A DNA stretch of 16,709 nt from Methanobacterium sp. (GCA_028700095.1 JAQVTJ010000032.1:1-16709); one strand, 5' to 3'; positions 7,257 through 15,202 are shown, counted from the first letter of the stretch. The notes: a model not told the origin generated them from the letters alone. Program-made: numbers and translations.

Positions 7257-7421
7257 ATGAAAAAATTCGAACTCTACGAAGTTAAAGATAATAAAATCAT
7301 AAGAAAAAATCCAGAATGTGTAAGATGTTCACATGGAGTGTTCATGGCAGACCATGGGGATCGTTTTGCATGTGGAAAATGTGGTTACACACAATTCAAG
7401 GGTAAAGAATCTAAGAAATAA
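7257..7421 (+). CDS. rps27ae: 30S ribosomal protein S27ae
   Basis: This is a short (54-residue) zinc-ribbon protein of the small subunit, homologous to the ribosomal part of eukaryotic ubiquitin-S27a fusions; archaea lack the ubiquitin part, as here. The sequence starts MKKFELYEVKDNKI. Zinc ligands are Cys21 and Cys24 (NPECVRCSHG) and Cys39 and Cys42 (FACGKCGY). A strong AAGGAGGA (7243-7250) precedes the ATG by 6 nt. A T9 run follows the stop, so this is probably the last gene of the transcript. Confidence 0.95.
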   Translation: MKKFELYEVKDNKIIRKNPECVRCSHGVFMADHGDRFACGKCGYTQFKGKESKK

Positions 7422-7425
7422 TCCA

Positions 7426-7434
7426 TTTTTTTTT
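7426..7434 (+). terminator. T-run terminator after S27ae
   Basis: Nine consecutive T residues lie 5 nt after the S27ae stop, the form of an archaeal intrinsic terminator. There is no strong stem. A second T9 run at 7461-7469 overlaps the argH start. Confidence 0.5.
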
Positions 7435-7467
7435 ATATTTAAAAAAATTATAATAGGTGATTTTTTT

Positions 7468-8875
7468 TTGAACCTGAGATCTGGAAGGCTTAAAGGTAAG
7501 ATGACTGCAGATGCAGCATCATTCACATCTTCCATTGAATTTGATAGAAGAATCTTTAATGCTGATATAAAATGGATATAAAATGTAATATAGCCCATAC
7601 AACTATGCTCAAAGAGCAAAAAATAATAGAAGCTGAAGATGCAGATAAGATTATAAAAGCTCTTAAAGAACTTGAATCTGAAGGAATAAATGTTCTAAAA
7701 TTAGATCTTTCTGTTGAAAATATACATATGGCACTTGAAAATTATGTTACAGAAAGAATTGGTGAAGTTGCAGGATTTATGCATACAGGCAAATCAAGAA
7801 ATGATCAAGTAGCAACAGATCTTAGACTTATTTTAAAAGAAGAAATAGAAGAAGATATCCTTAATTTTATAGAAAATATTATTGAAATGGCTTCCCAACA
7901 TACTGAAACAATTATGGTGGGCTACACACATCTTCAACATGCACAGCCCACAACATTTGCACATCATTTATTAGCATATGCCAATGAGATAAGACGTGAC
8001 TTTGAAAGAATTTCTGATGCAAAAAAACGTGTAGAGATGTGTCCACTTGGGGCTGCGGCCATGACAGGAACAGGTTTTCCCATAGATCGTGACAGAACTG
8101 CTCAGCTTTTAGGTTTCAGTAGAGTTATGGAAAATTCTATGGACGCTGTGAGTTCCAGGGATTTTATGGCAGAAACAGTCTTTGCACTTGCAATGCTCTG
8201 TTCTAATCTCAGTAAAATCAGTGAAGAAATGATTATTTGGAGTACATATGAATTCCGGTTAATAGAGATATCTGATAAATACTCTCAACATCTTCAATAA
8301 TGCCTCAAAAAAAGAATCCTGATGTTGCTGAAATATCACGTTCAAAAACAGCAGTATTATATGGGGAGCTTATAACCATATTATCAATACTTAAAGCATT
8401 ACCACACAGTTATAACAGAGACCTTCAGGAAGTTACTCCTCATCTATGGAACGCTATTGATACTGCACATTCTATGTTAAATATTATGGATGATATGTTA
8501 TCTTCTATAAATTTCAACAATGAAAGAGGTGTGGAACTAGTATTAGCTAACTTTTCAACTGCAACAGAACTAGCAGATCTTATTGTACGGGAAAATAAAC
8601 TTCCATTTAGAATTGCACATCAAATTGTAGGAAAAACAGTTAGTGAAGCTATTAATAATGATATTCTCCCTAAAGATATTAATTCAAAATTTTTAGACAA
8701 AATTGCAATGGATATTAATGGAACACCACTTAATTTAAATGAAAAACTTGTTCAAAATGCCTTAAATCCCTCTGAAATTATTAAAGCTAGGGATGTTAAA
8801 GGAGGTCCTTCTCCAAAGGCAGTTAATGAATCAATTTTAAGTCTAAAAAAATTTGTTAAAACAGTTCGTAGATAA
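7468..8875 (+). pseudogene. argH: Argininosuccinate lyase, broken by an 11-bp tandem duplication and a 1-nt deletion
   Basis: The intact enzyme would cleave argininosuccinate to arginine and fumarate. The true start is TTG 7468 with AGGTGA (7455-7460), giving MNLRSGRLKGKMTADAASFT. After codon 35 (NADIK) an 11-bp unit, GATATAAAATG, occurs twice in tandem (7564-7574, 7575-7585) and shifts the frame into a stop at 7579-7581; removing one copy restores NADIKCNIAHTT. The next section runs to about 8284 and includes HTGKSRNDQVATDLRL and GYTHLQHAQPTTFAHH. There one base is missing; the rest continues in another frame as TSSIMPQKKNPD, the catalytic-serine loop, to a TAA at 8873-8875. Corrected length is about 465 residues, as in the family. 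Neither internal ATG (7572, 8300) has a good ribosome binding site, and no fragment alone could be active. Confidence 0.9.
7564..7585 (+). repeat. 11-bp perfect tandem duplication inside argH
   Basis: GATATAAAATG is repeated twice with no spacer. Because 11 is not a multiple of 3 it breaks the argH frame. It also creates the ATG at 7572 that gives the downstream piece an apparent start. Confidence 0.95.
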
Positions 8876-8893
8876 ATTTAATGTATAAAAACC

Positions 8894-8902
8894 TTTTTTT
8901 TT
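8894..8902 (+). terminator. T-run terminator after argH
   Basis: A T9 run preceded by CC lies 18 nt after the argH stop and resembles an archaeal T-rich terminator. No clear stem is seen. The following bases to about 9060 are AT-rich with no gene recognised. Confidence 0.45.
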
Positions 8903-9061
8903 ATGTTTAAAATATTTTTATAAATAAAATTCCAGTAAATTATTATTTATTATTTGGTTGAAAATTTTAATATTTACTATTCAATATTTTATTGGATAAA
9001 ATCTCCTATATGACATTTACTATGCTCAAGGTTAAATAGGGTAAATACTGTTTTTCATTAA

Positions 9062-9070
9062 AATTATATA
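9062..9070 (+). promoter_or_regulatory. Candidate TATA box for the small membrane protein
   Basis: AATTATATA is centred about 29 nt upstream of the ATG at 9095, which would put the transcription start at or within a few bases of the start codon and imply a leaderless mRNA. No properly spaced ribosome binding site is seen (GGAG at 9075-9078 is 16 nt away), which fits. Confidence 0.4.
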
Positions 9071-9094
9071 GTTGGGAGTACATAATATTAAAGT

Positions 9095-9247
9095 ATGAAA
9101 CCAATCACTAAACGCGAAGTAATGAGCCTAATTGCAATAATATTGGGTATAATATTTATCTTACGCCCTGAGGTTGCAGTTTGGTTGCTTGGAATTTTGC
9201 TTGTTATATATGGAATAATGGAATTGATAAACAGAGGCCTGGAATAA
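9095..9247 (+). CDS. Small membrane protein, 50 residues, DUF308/HdeD-like hairpin
   Basis: The short open frame begins MKPITKREVMSLIAIILGII and ends in MELINRGLE. It encodes two hydrophobic segments, about residues 10-23 and 27-45, separated by the short loop RPEVA. The pattern GIIFILRPEVAVWLLGILL followed by YGIMELI resembles one repeat of DUF308/HdeD membrane proteins, in which a proline-containing loop joins two helices. The positively charged N-terminus predicts a cytoplasmic start. It ends 14 nt from the convergent PP-loop gene. The initiator has no clear Shine-Dalgarno and may be leaderless. Function is unknown; coding is supported by membrane-hairpin composition and family resemblance only. 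Confidence 0.65.
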   Translation: MKPITKREVMSLIAIILGIIFILRPEVAVWLLGILLVIYGIMELINRGLE

Positions 9248-9261
9248 TTCAACACTTTGAA

Positions 9262-10350
9262 TTATAATGTCTTTATTATCAAATCCAATGCTTGACCTGG
9301 TTCAAAAACACCAGCCCTAGTTTCCCTAAGAATTCTTTGCATAGAAAATCTACGCATATATGGATGTTTTTTATGAACCTCATTTATAAGAGGGCATCCA
9401 TATCCTCCCATGCTTTTAATATTAAAGTATGATGACAAAGATTTTGTTTCACCCTTTGTAGCTGAAAGCATGGCTGGTAGGTTGATTCTCCACAGTCCAT
9501 CCAATGAAACTATGGATTGGGAGCCAGTTGCAAGGAAATCTCCAAATATAGGGAAGGGAATTTCTATTTTTTTGGAATATTCCAATAGAGTATTTTCAAT
9601 TATTTTTGAACATCTTCCACAAGGATGTATTTTACCTTTTAATGCTTCATCCACAACAGAATCCATATTAACATCAACATAGACATGTGGGACATTAAGA
9701 CTTTTAGTAAGATTTTCTACATTATTTCTAAAATAAGAGGGTAATATAATATTTCCCGGGTTGATTGTAACAGCCAAAGGATTAAATCCCATTAACTTAG
9801 CAACTATAAGTGAAAAACTACTATCAACACCTCCTGAAAGAGCTACCACAGCATTAAGTTTTTTATTATTAGATATATCATCAGCATTTGATTTTAAATT
9901 GGATAATTCCCTATTGAATTCTTGTATAAAATCAAATATATCTAAATTTTTTATTCTAATCCTAAGAATATCTTGTAAATTTTTAAGTGGTTGACTAGTT
10001 TGATTATCCAGGGATGTTATTATTTTTTCCAATTTTTTCAATGCAAGTTCCATTCTATAAACTCTTAATACAATATCAGAATAGGCTTCTACATGAATAT
10101 TATTCACATTAAGCTCTTCTCTAAGCCTTCCAACAACCCATCCTCCTTTTCCTATTATACTAGACTTTTCTGGTCTGTCAGGTGCTGTTATAATTATATT
10201 TCGTGTTATATTATCATATACAATTTTTTCAATGGAAAATCCCATCTTTTCAATAAAATCAATGTCATATAATTCAAATGATCCTTGTGCAATTAATGGC
10301 TTTAAGAAACTGCTAAGTGTTTCTACCATATATTCAACTTCTAATTTCAT
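9262..10350 (-). CDS. KH-domain plus PP-loop ATPase, possible tRNA-thiolation type enzyme
   Basis: The 362-residue cytoplasmic protein has an N-terminal KH-like RNA-binding region with GxxG motif in SSIIGKGGWVVGRL (63-76), an alpha-helical linker (about 100-165), then a PP-loop nucleotide-binding domain with SGGVDSS (172-178). Further conserved-looking elements are HPCGRCSK (242-249, a CxxC pair), GDFLATGSQS (270-279) and a late cysteine in GYGCPL (Cys319). PP-loop enzymes with a CxxC and a third cysteine include the TtcA/Ncs6 tRNA 2-thiolation family, so an RNA-modifying adenylation enzyme is plausible, but no specific reaction can be assigned. GGAGA lies upstream of ATG 10350; the internal Met8 is a less likely start. 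The gene appears intact, unlike several neighbours. Confidence 0.8.
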   Translation of the reverse strand: MKLEVEYMVETLSSFLKPLIAQGSFELYDIDFIEKMGFSIEKIVYDNITRNIIITAPDRPEKSSIIGKGGWVVGRLREELNVNNIHVEAYSDIVLRVYRMELALKKLEKIITSLDNQTSQPLKNLQDILRIRIKNLDIFDFIQEFNRELSNLKSNADDISNNKKLNAVVALSGGVDSSFSLIVAKLMGFNPLAVTINPGNIILPSYFRNNVENLTKSLNVPHVYVDVNMDSVVDEALKGKIHPCGRCSKIIENTLLEYSKKIEIPFPIFGDFLATGSQSIVSLDGLWRINLPAMLSATKGETKSLSSYFNIKSMGGYGCPLINEVHKKHPYMRRFSMQRILRETRAGVFEPGQALDLIIKTL

Positions 10351-10362
10351 AATATTCTCCTA

Positions 10363-10370
10363 AAAAAAAT
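10363..10370 (-). terminator. T-run on the minus strand between the PEBP gene and the PP-loop gene
   Basis: A run of eight A on the plus strand reads as T8 for minus-strand transcription, after the PEBP-like gene and just before the PP-loop ribosome binding site. It may end the PEBP transcript, or simply be AT-rich spacer. Confidence 0.3.
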
Positions 10371-10417
10371 GGAAATATATCTTTTTTTCCAGTAAACTTT
10401 TCAATTCTTTTTTTTAA

Positions 10418-10873
10418 TTATCTAGTGTAACGACCCATTAAAAAGCCTTTATCTATAATATGGCCATTGATTGCTTTTAAAAGATCTTGTTTAGTGCTCT
10501 TGGATTGAAGTTGTATTTTGGTATTTAATGCATATACTGTGAAATAATATCTATGGGTTCCATTAGGAGGACACGGACCTCTGTAACCTACAGTTCCAAA
10601 ATCATTAAGTCCTTGTTTTGTACCATTTTCCAGTTCTTCACGATCCATTATCCATTCAGAAAATTTTGTTATACTATGGGGTATATTAAATATCACCCAA
10701 TGTATCCATGTACCAGATGGAGCATCTGGATCATCACAGATAATTGCATATTCTACTGTTCCAGAAATATTTTCCCATTCTAAAGAAGGTGAAATATTTA
10801 AACCATTACATGCATATCTATCAGGTATAAATTCTCCATTTTCAAATATCTCACTAGTAACTTTGATAGTCAT
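10418..10873 (-). CDS. PEBP / YbhB-YbcL family protein (Raf kinase inhibitor-like)
   Basis: This 151-residue cytoplasmic protein has the phosphatidylethanolamine-binding-protein fold. The anion-pocket signatures are plain: CDDPDAPSGTWIHW (46-59) and GYRGPCPPNGTHRYYF (96-111), then FTVYAL. The N-terminal PDRYACNGLNISPSLEW is also family-typical. The length fits the prokaryotic YbhB/YbcL group (about 150-180). GGAG lies upstream of the ATG at 10873. The biochemical role of archaeal members is not settled. It is divergent from the histone gene across a 280-nt region. Confidence 0.93.
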   Translation of the reverse strand: MTIKVTSEIFENGEFIPDRYACNGLNISPSLEWENISGTVEYAIICDDPDAPSGTWIHWVIFNIPHSITKFSEWIMDREELENGTKQGLNDFGTVGYRGPCPPNGTHRYYFTVYALNTKIQLQSKSTKQDLLKAINGHIIDKGFLMGRYTR

Positions 10874-11018
10874 GGATTTACACTCCTAAATATTTGTTTA
10901 AAACTATTTATTTTTATAATTTATTTTTCATGATTATTTATTTTTATTATATCTTCTAAAGTTATGTTTTTAGTTGTACTACACATAATAATCCATAATT
11001 TTAATTATATGTTTAAAG

Positions 11019-11062
11019 ATCAAAAACTCATTGGTGACATATAAGTTATAACAGTTTTTGAT
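11019..11062. repeat. 10-bp perfect inverted repeat in the PEBP/histone divergent region
   Basis: ATCAAAAACT (11019-11028) and AGTTTTTGAT (11053-11062) are exact reverse complements separated by 24 nt. The spacer also ends in the 8-bp palindrome GTTATAAC (11045-11052). The element is about 50 nt upstream of the histone TATA box. It could be an operator or an RNA hairpin. The rest of 10874-11110 shows nothing else I can name. Confidence 0.5.
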
Positions 11063-11110
11063 GTAGACAGAATAGCTATATAGGTTATCATTAAACATAT
11101 AGACAACAAA

Positions 11111-11118
11111 TTTAAATA
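11111..11118 (+). promoter_or_regulatory. TATA box of the histone gene
   Basis: TTTAAATA, a good match to the archaeal box A, is preceded by the A-rich ACAACAAA as possible BRE. It lies 36 nt upstream of the histone ATG, predicting a short leader that just includes the GAGGTGAT site. Confidence 0.6.
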
Positions 11119-11153
11119 CTATGGACTCTTAATAATTAAATGAGGTGATATTA

Positions 11154-11360
11154 ATGTCTGAATTACCGGTTGTTCCAGTAGGAAGAATCATAAAAAATGC
11201 TGGTGCCCACAGAATAAGTGATGATGCAAGAGATGAATTAGCCAAAGTGCTTGAAGAAGCAGGTGAAAAAATCGCAGCAGAAGCTGTAAAACTTGCAAAA
11301 CATGCAGGAAGGAAAACAGTTAAAGCATCAGATATAGAATTAGCTGTTAAAGCAGCTTAA
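11154..11360 (+). CDS. hmfA: Archaeal histone (HMf family)
   Basis: This 68-residue chromatin protein dimerises and wraps DNA in hypernucleosome stacks. The sequence MSELPVVPVGRIIKNAGAHR, the DDARDELAKVLEEAGEKIA helix and the AVKLAKHAGRKTVKASDIEL segment match HMfA/HMfB-type histones almost throughout, including the RKTVK DNA-contact loop. A GTG at 11145 would add three residues, but ATG 11154 gives the family N-terminus and has GAGGTGAT (11143-11150) in place. It is monocistronic: own TATA box and strong T-runs behind. Confidence 0.96.
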   Translation: MSELPVVPVGRIIKNAGAHRISDDARDELAKVLEEAGEKIAAEAVKLAKHAGRKTVKASDIELAVKAA

Positions 11361-11370
11361 TTCCTTTCTC

Positions 11371-11396
11371 TTTTTTTTCTATAAATTTTTTTTTTT
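11371..11396 (+). terminator. Double T-run terminator after the histone gene
   Basis: T8 (11371-11378) and T11 (11386-11396) follow the histone stop within 40 nt, a typical strong archaeal terminator without a stem. The region 11397-11500 is AT-rich and otherwise featureless. Confidence 0.6.
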
Positions 11397-11504
11397 ATAA
11401 TTCTTTATTTGATTATAAAAATTTAGTATTTTTATATTAAAAGTAAAATACAAAAATTTTATACTATAAGTGTTTTATAACAATAATAAAATCTAGTTTA
11501 AATT

Positions 11505-11512
11505 ATTTATAT
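11505..11512 (+). promoter_or_regulatory. Candidate TATA box for ABCE1
   Basis: TTTATATT lies about 30 nt before the GGTGAT ribosome binding site (11532-11537). A start about 25 nt downstream would just leave that site in the leader. An overlapping TTTAAATT at 11497-11504 is an alternative. Confidence 0.4.
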
Positions 11513-11541
11513 TTAGAAAACTCATTTTTTTGGTGATTAAC

Positions 11542-13317
11542 TTGACAAGAATATCCATATTAGACCATGATCGATGCCAGCCTAAAAAATGCAACTATGT
11601 TTGTATAGAATATTGTCCTGGTGTTAGAATGGAAGAAGACACCATAACCATTGATGCAAAAACTAAAAAACCAATATTATCAGAAGAACTCTGTTCGGGA
11701 TGTGGAATATGTACAAATAGATGTCCTTTCAATGCAGTTAGTATTATAAATCTTCCAGAAGCACTTGAAAACCCAATACATAGATATGGTCAGAATTTAT
11801 TTGAACTTTTTGGATTACCTAATGTAAAAGATGGATCTGTTGTTGGAATACTTGGACCCAATGGTATTGGTAAATCAACTATTATAAGAATACTTTCAGG
11901 TGAATTAAAACCTAATCTTGGAGTTTATGATGAAGATGTGGCTTGGGAAGATATTATTAATTATTTTAAAGGTTCTCAACTACAATCTTATTTCACAAGA
12001 CTTTCAAAGGAAGATTTGAAAGTTGTTCATAAACCCCAAATGGTGGATCTTCTTCCAAAATTTGTTAAAGGAAATATTCAAAAACTAATGCAAGGAGTGG
12101 ATGAAAGAGGTGCAATGGAAGAAGTGATTGATTTACTGGAACTTAGAAGTATTTTAAAAAGAAATATATCAAAATTAAGCGGAGGAGAACTTCAAAGAGT
12201 TGCAATTGCTGCAGCTGCCCTTCGAGAAGCTGATTTTTATTATTTTGATGAACCCACCTCTTGGCTTGATGTTAGACAACGTTTGAATGCTGTTAAAGTT
12301 ATTCGGAAACTTGCAGAATCAGGTAAATCTGTTATGGTTATTGAACATGATCTAGCAACTTTAGATGCAATATCAAATTATATTCATATATTATATGGTC
12401 AACCCGGAGCTTATGGTGTTGTATCCCATATGAGAGGAGTTCGTGTAGGTATTAATACCTATATTAATGGTTTTCTAAGGGAAGAAAATGTTAGGTTTCG
12501 TAAACAACCCATTATTTTTGATGTAAAGCCCCCTGCTTTAGAAATTGAAGCAGAAGTTCTTGCAGATTATTCAATGATTAAAAAATCTTATAATGGATTT
12601 TCATTAGATATAGATGCAGGCGAAGTACAACATAATGAAATTATAACTGCATTTGGACCTAATGGTATTGGTAAAACAACCTATGCAAAAATGCTTGCAG
12701 GAGTTACCAAACCCAACCAGGGAAAAATCAATAAAAAAGTAACAATAGCCTATAAACCACAGTATCTTGTATCAGACTTTGATGGAACAGTACAGGAACT
12801 TCTATTAACCACAGCTCCCACATACGGAACAAACATGTTCAAAACTGAAATATTAAAACCATTCTCCTTAGAGGCATTAATGGATAAAGAAGTAAATGAA
12901 CTAAGCGGAGGAGAACTTCAAAGGCTTTCTGTTGCTGTAACACTATCAAGAGAAGCTGAAATATATCTCTTTGATGAACCAACTGCATTTTTAGATGTTG
13001 AACAACGATTAAAATCTGCAAAGGCCATTAAAAGAGTTGTTGAAAGTCGTAATGCTGCTGCAATAATTATAGATCATGATATTGTATTTATAGATTATAT
13101 CTCTGATCGTGCCATGGTTTTTGATGGTGACCCTGGCGTTAAAGGCCATGCTTCAAAACCTATGAATCTACGATCTGCAATGAACACTTTCCTATCTTCT
13201 GTAGGAATCACATTTAGAAGAGATAAAGAAACTAAAAGGCCCCGTGTAAATAAATTTGGAAGCTATCTTGACAGAGAACAAAAAGAAAAAGGAGAATATT
13301 ATTATTTGGAAAGCTAA
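11542..13317 (+). CDS. rli1: ABCE1 / RLI ribosome-recycling ATPase
   Basis: The essential cytosolic twin-ATPase splits ribosomes with aPelota or aRF1. The N-terminal iron-sulfur domain carries cysteines 12, 17, 21 and 25 (DRCQPKKCNYVCIEYC) and 51, 54, 57 and 61 (CSGCGICTNRC). NBD1 has GPNGIGKST (105-113), LSGGELQR and FDEPTSWLD; NBD2 has GPNGIGKTT, LSGGELQR and FDEPTAFLD. The frame is open from TTG 11530, but TTG 11542 follows GGTGAT (11532-11537) by 4 nt and gives the family start, (M)TRISILDHDRC, for 591 residues. All catalytic motifs are intact. It has its own promoter region and a stem-type terminator. Confidence 0.96.
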   Translation: MTRISILDHDRCQPKKCNYVCIEYCPGVRMEEDTITIDAKTKKPILSEELCSGCGICTNRCPFNAVSIINLPEALENPIHRYGQNLFELFGLPNVKDGSVVGILGPNGIGKSTIIRILSGELKPNLGVYDEDVAWEDIINYFKGSQLQSYFTRLSKEDLKVVHKPQMVDLLPKFVKGNIQKLMQGVDERGAMEEVIDLLELRSILKRNISKLSGGELQRVAIAAAALREADFYYFDEPTSWLDVRQRLNAVKVIRKLAESGKSVMVIEHDLATLDAISNYIHILYGQPGAYGVVSHMRGVRVGINTYINGFLREENVRFRKQPIIFDVKPPALEIEAEVLADYSMIKKSYNGFSLDIDAGEVQHNEIITAFGPNGIGKTTYAKMLAGVTKPNQGKINKKVTIAYKPQYLVSDFDGTVQELLLTTAPTYGTNMFKTEILKPFSLEALMDKEVNELSGGELQRLSVAVTLSREAEIYLFDEPTAFLDVEQRLKSAKAIKRVVESRNAAAIIIDHDIVFIDYISDRAMVFDGDPGVKGHASKPMNLRSAMNTFLSSVGITFRRDKETKRPRVNKFGSYLDREQKEKGEYYYLES

Positions 13318-13343
13318 AATATTCTCTCCTATAATATTTTTTT
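13292..13343 (+). terminator. Stem-loop plus T-run terminator overlapping the end of ABCE1
   Basis: GAGAATATT (13292-13300) pairs with AATATTCTC (13318-13326), a 9-bp perfect stem with a 17-nt loop that includes the ABCE1 stop, followed by T7 at 13337-13343. The layout resembles a rho-independent terminator whose left arm is coding. Confidence 0.5.
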
Positions 13344-13474
13344 ATAAATAAACTAATAAAAAAAAAAATTTTATTAATAAAAATTAAACTTTTTTTCATA
13401 AATTCAAATAAATAAAACTAAATAATATCCCATTAATAATCTTTTTTATAATATTTTATCTTATGGTGGATTCC

Positions 13475-15110
13475 ATGGCAAATAAAGATGAAAATAATCT
13501 TCAAAAACTCAAAGAAATTATCAAAGTTTTTTCTAAATATGAATTTGGTTATTTAATTGAAAAAATTAAATTAAAACATAAAATACCATTTATAAGTCCC
13601 ACTTATAATTATGAATCCTTAGAAGAGTTGGATGAATCTGCTCCTGAACGTTTGAGATTTGTTTTACAAAAATTAGGTCCAACTTTCATAAAACTTGGAC
13701 AAACCCTAAGCACACGTCCTGATCTTGTGGGAAGGAAATTTGCAAATGAATTCACCAAATTACAGGATGATAATCCTCCAATTGAATTTGATTATGTGAA
13801 AGCGGTAATTAAAAAGGAATTAAAAAATCCTATTGAAAATATTTTTAATAGTTTTGATGTTGAACCTTTGGGATCTGCTTCTATTGGACAGGTTCATAGA
13901 GCTGTTCTTAAAAATGGTCATAGTGTTGCTATTAAAATTCAAAAACCTGGTGTTGAACATATTATTAAAAGTGATATTTCTATAATGGAATTTCTAGCAA
14001 AAAGAATTGATACTTACATTCCACAGTTTAAAATTTATAATATTCCCAGTATTGTTGAAGAATTTAAACGTTCTATTTTAAAAGAAATTGATTATGAAAA
14101 TGAGGCAATGAATTTAAAAAGGTTCAGCTACAATTTCCAGGATGATGAAACTGTACATGTACCTAAAATATATAGTGAGTATTCATCACCAAAGATTATA
14201 ACAATGGAATTAATCAGTGGAAAAAAAGTTTCTGATATTACAAAAGCTGAAGGTTATGATTTAAAATTAGTTGCAGAACATGGTGCAATATCCTATTTTA
14301 AACAGGTTATAATGTATGGATTCTTCCATGCAGACCCCCATCCATCTAATATATATTTTAGATAATAATATTATATGTTATATTGATTTTGGGATGATGG
14401 GAATATTAGATGAAGAATTCAAACATAATTTAGCAGAATTAATAATATATTTTATTGATAATAATGTGAGTGGAATGATAAATCAACTTACTTATATGGG
14501 TATGATAAATAATAAAGTCGATATAAAATCATTAAAGTATGATCTTACAGATATGATGTAAAAATATTATGGAACTGAATTAAATGAAGTTCATGGTGGA
14601 ATGAATGATTTAATAAATTTAATGCGAAAATGTCATGTTTCAATGCCTCGTGAATTTGTGTTATTAGCTAGAGGTATTGGAATGGTAGAAGAAACAGGAC
14701 GAAAATTAGATCCTACTTTCAATGCTGTAGAAGTATGTAAACCTCTAATGATGAAGGTTATAAGAAAAAAACTCACACCTTTAAATTTCATAGATTATAT
14801 TAAGAAAAATATTATAGAAACAGAACATGTGTTGAAGAACATACCATTAACCATAACAAAAACATTATACAAACTTGAAGAAGGACAAATAAAGATCAAA
14901 GTAGAATATGAAGGTCTTGAACGTATAGGAAATAAATTATCTATTGCCATAATACTTGCAGCTCTTATTATGGGCTCTTCAATGATTATGACTACAGATA
15001 ATGGAATATTTCTTCTTAAATTTCCATATTTAGGTGTTCTAGGTTTTATAATAATTGCAATTTTAGCTCTTTTCCTAGTTGTATCAATATTGAAAGATAG
15101 AATAATTTGA
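13475..15110 (+). pseudogene. UbiB/ABC1 (AarF) family atypical kinase, broken by an indel and a stop codon
   Basis: UbiB-family proteins are membrane-anchored protein-kinase-like ATPases. The ATG at 13475 has GGTGGA (13465-13470). The first section holds the family KxGQ motif (FIKLGQTLSTRPDL), the Ala-rich loop LGSASIGQVH, VAIKIQKPG and EIDYENEA, up to HADPHPSNIY, where it runs into TAA at 14363-14365. The next residues (ILDNNIICYIDFGMMG, with the Mg-binding DFG) are in another frame; loss of one TA unit from the repeat near 14350-14356 explains this exactly. That frame meets an in-frame TAA at 14559-14561 after YDLTDMM and continues unbroken (KYYGTELNEVHGGMNDL) to a TGA at 15108-15110, including two C-terminal membrane helices. 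Total about 545 codons, the usual length. The ubiquitous HADPHPGN reads HPSN. The truncated product lacks DFG and the membrane anchor. Confidence 0.9.
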
Positions 15111-15202
15111 ATATTTTATTTTAAAAAAAATAGATAAAAAAAAAGATAATGTAAATGTATCTATTAAGCTAATATCCCTATTTAAAGGAGTTTTAAAAAT
15201 AT

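Noticed and set aside
7572..8875. Two separate argH-like genes (7572-8300 and 8300-8875)
   Set aside because: They are consecutive pieces of one lyase: the first ATG arises from the duplication junction, the second is the Met of the SSIMPQKKNP loop, and neither has a suitable ribosome binding site.
11145..11153. Longer histone starting at GTG 11145
   Set aside because: That GTG lies inside the ribosome binding site GAGGTGAT; the family N-terminus begins at ATG 11154.
13475..15110. Three independent small genes in the UbiB region
   Set aside because: Their translations join into one UbiB protein of normal length; the second and third pieces are even in the same frame, separated only by a stop codon.
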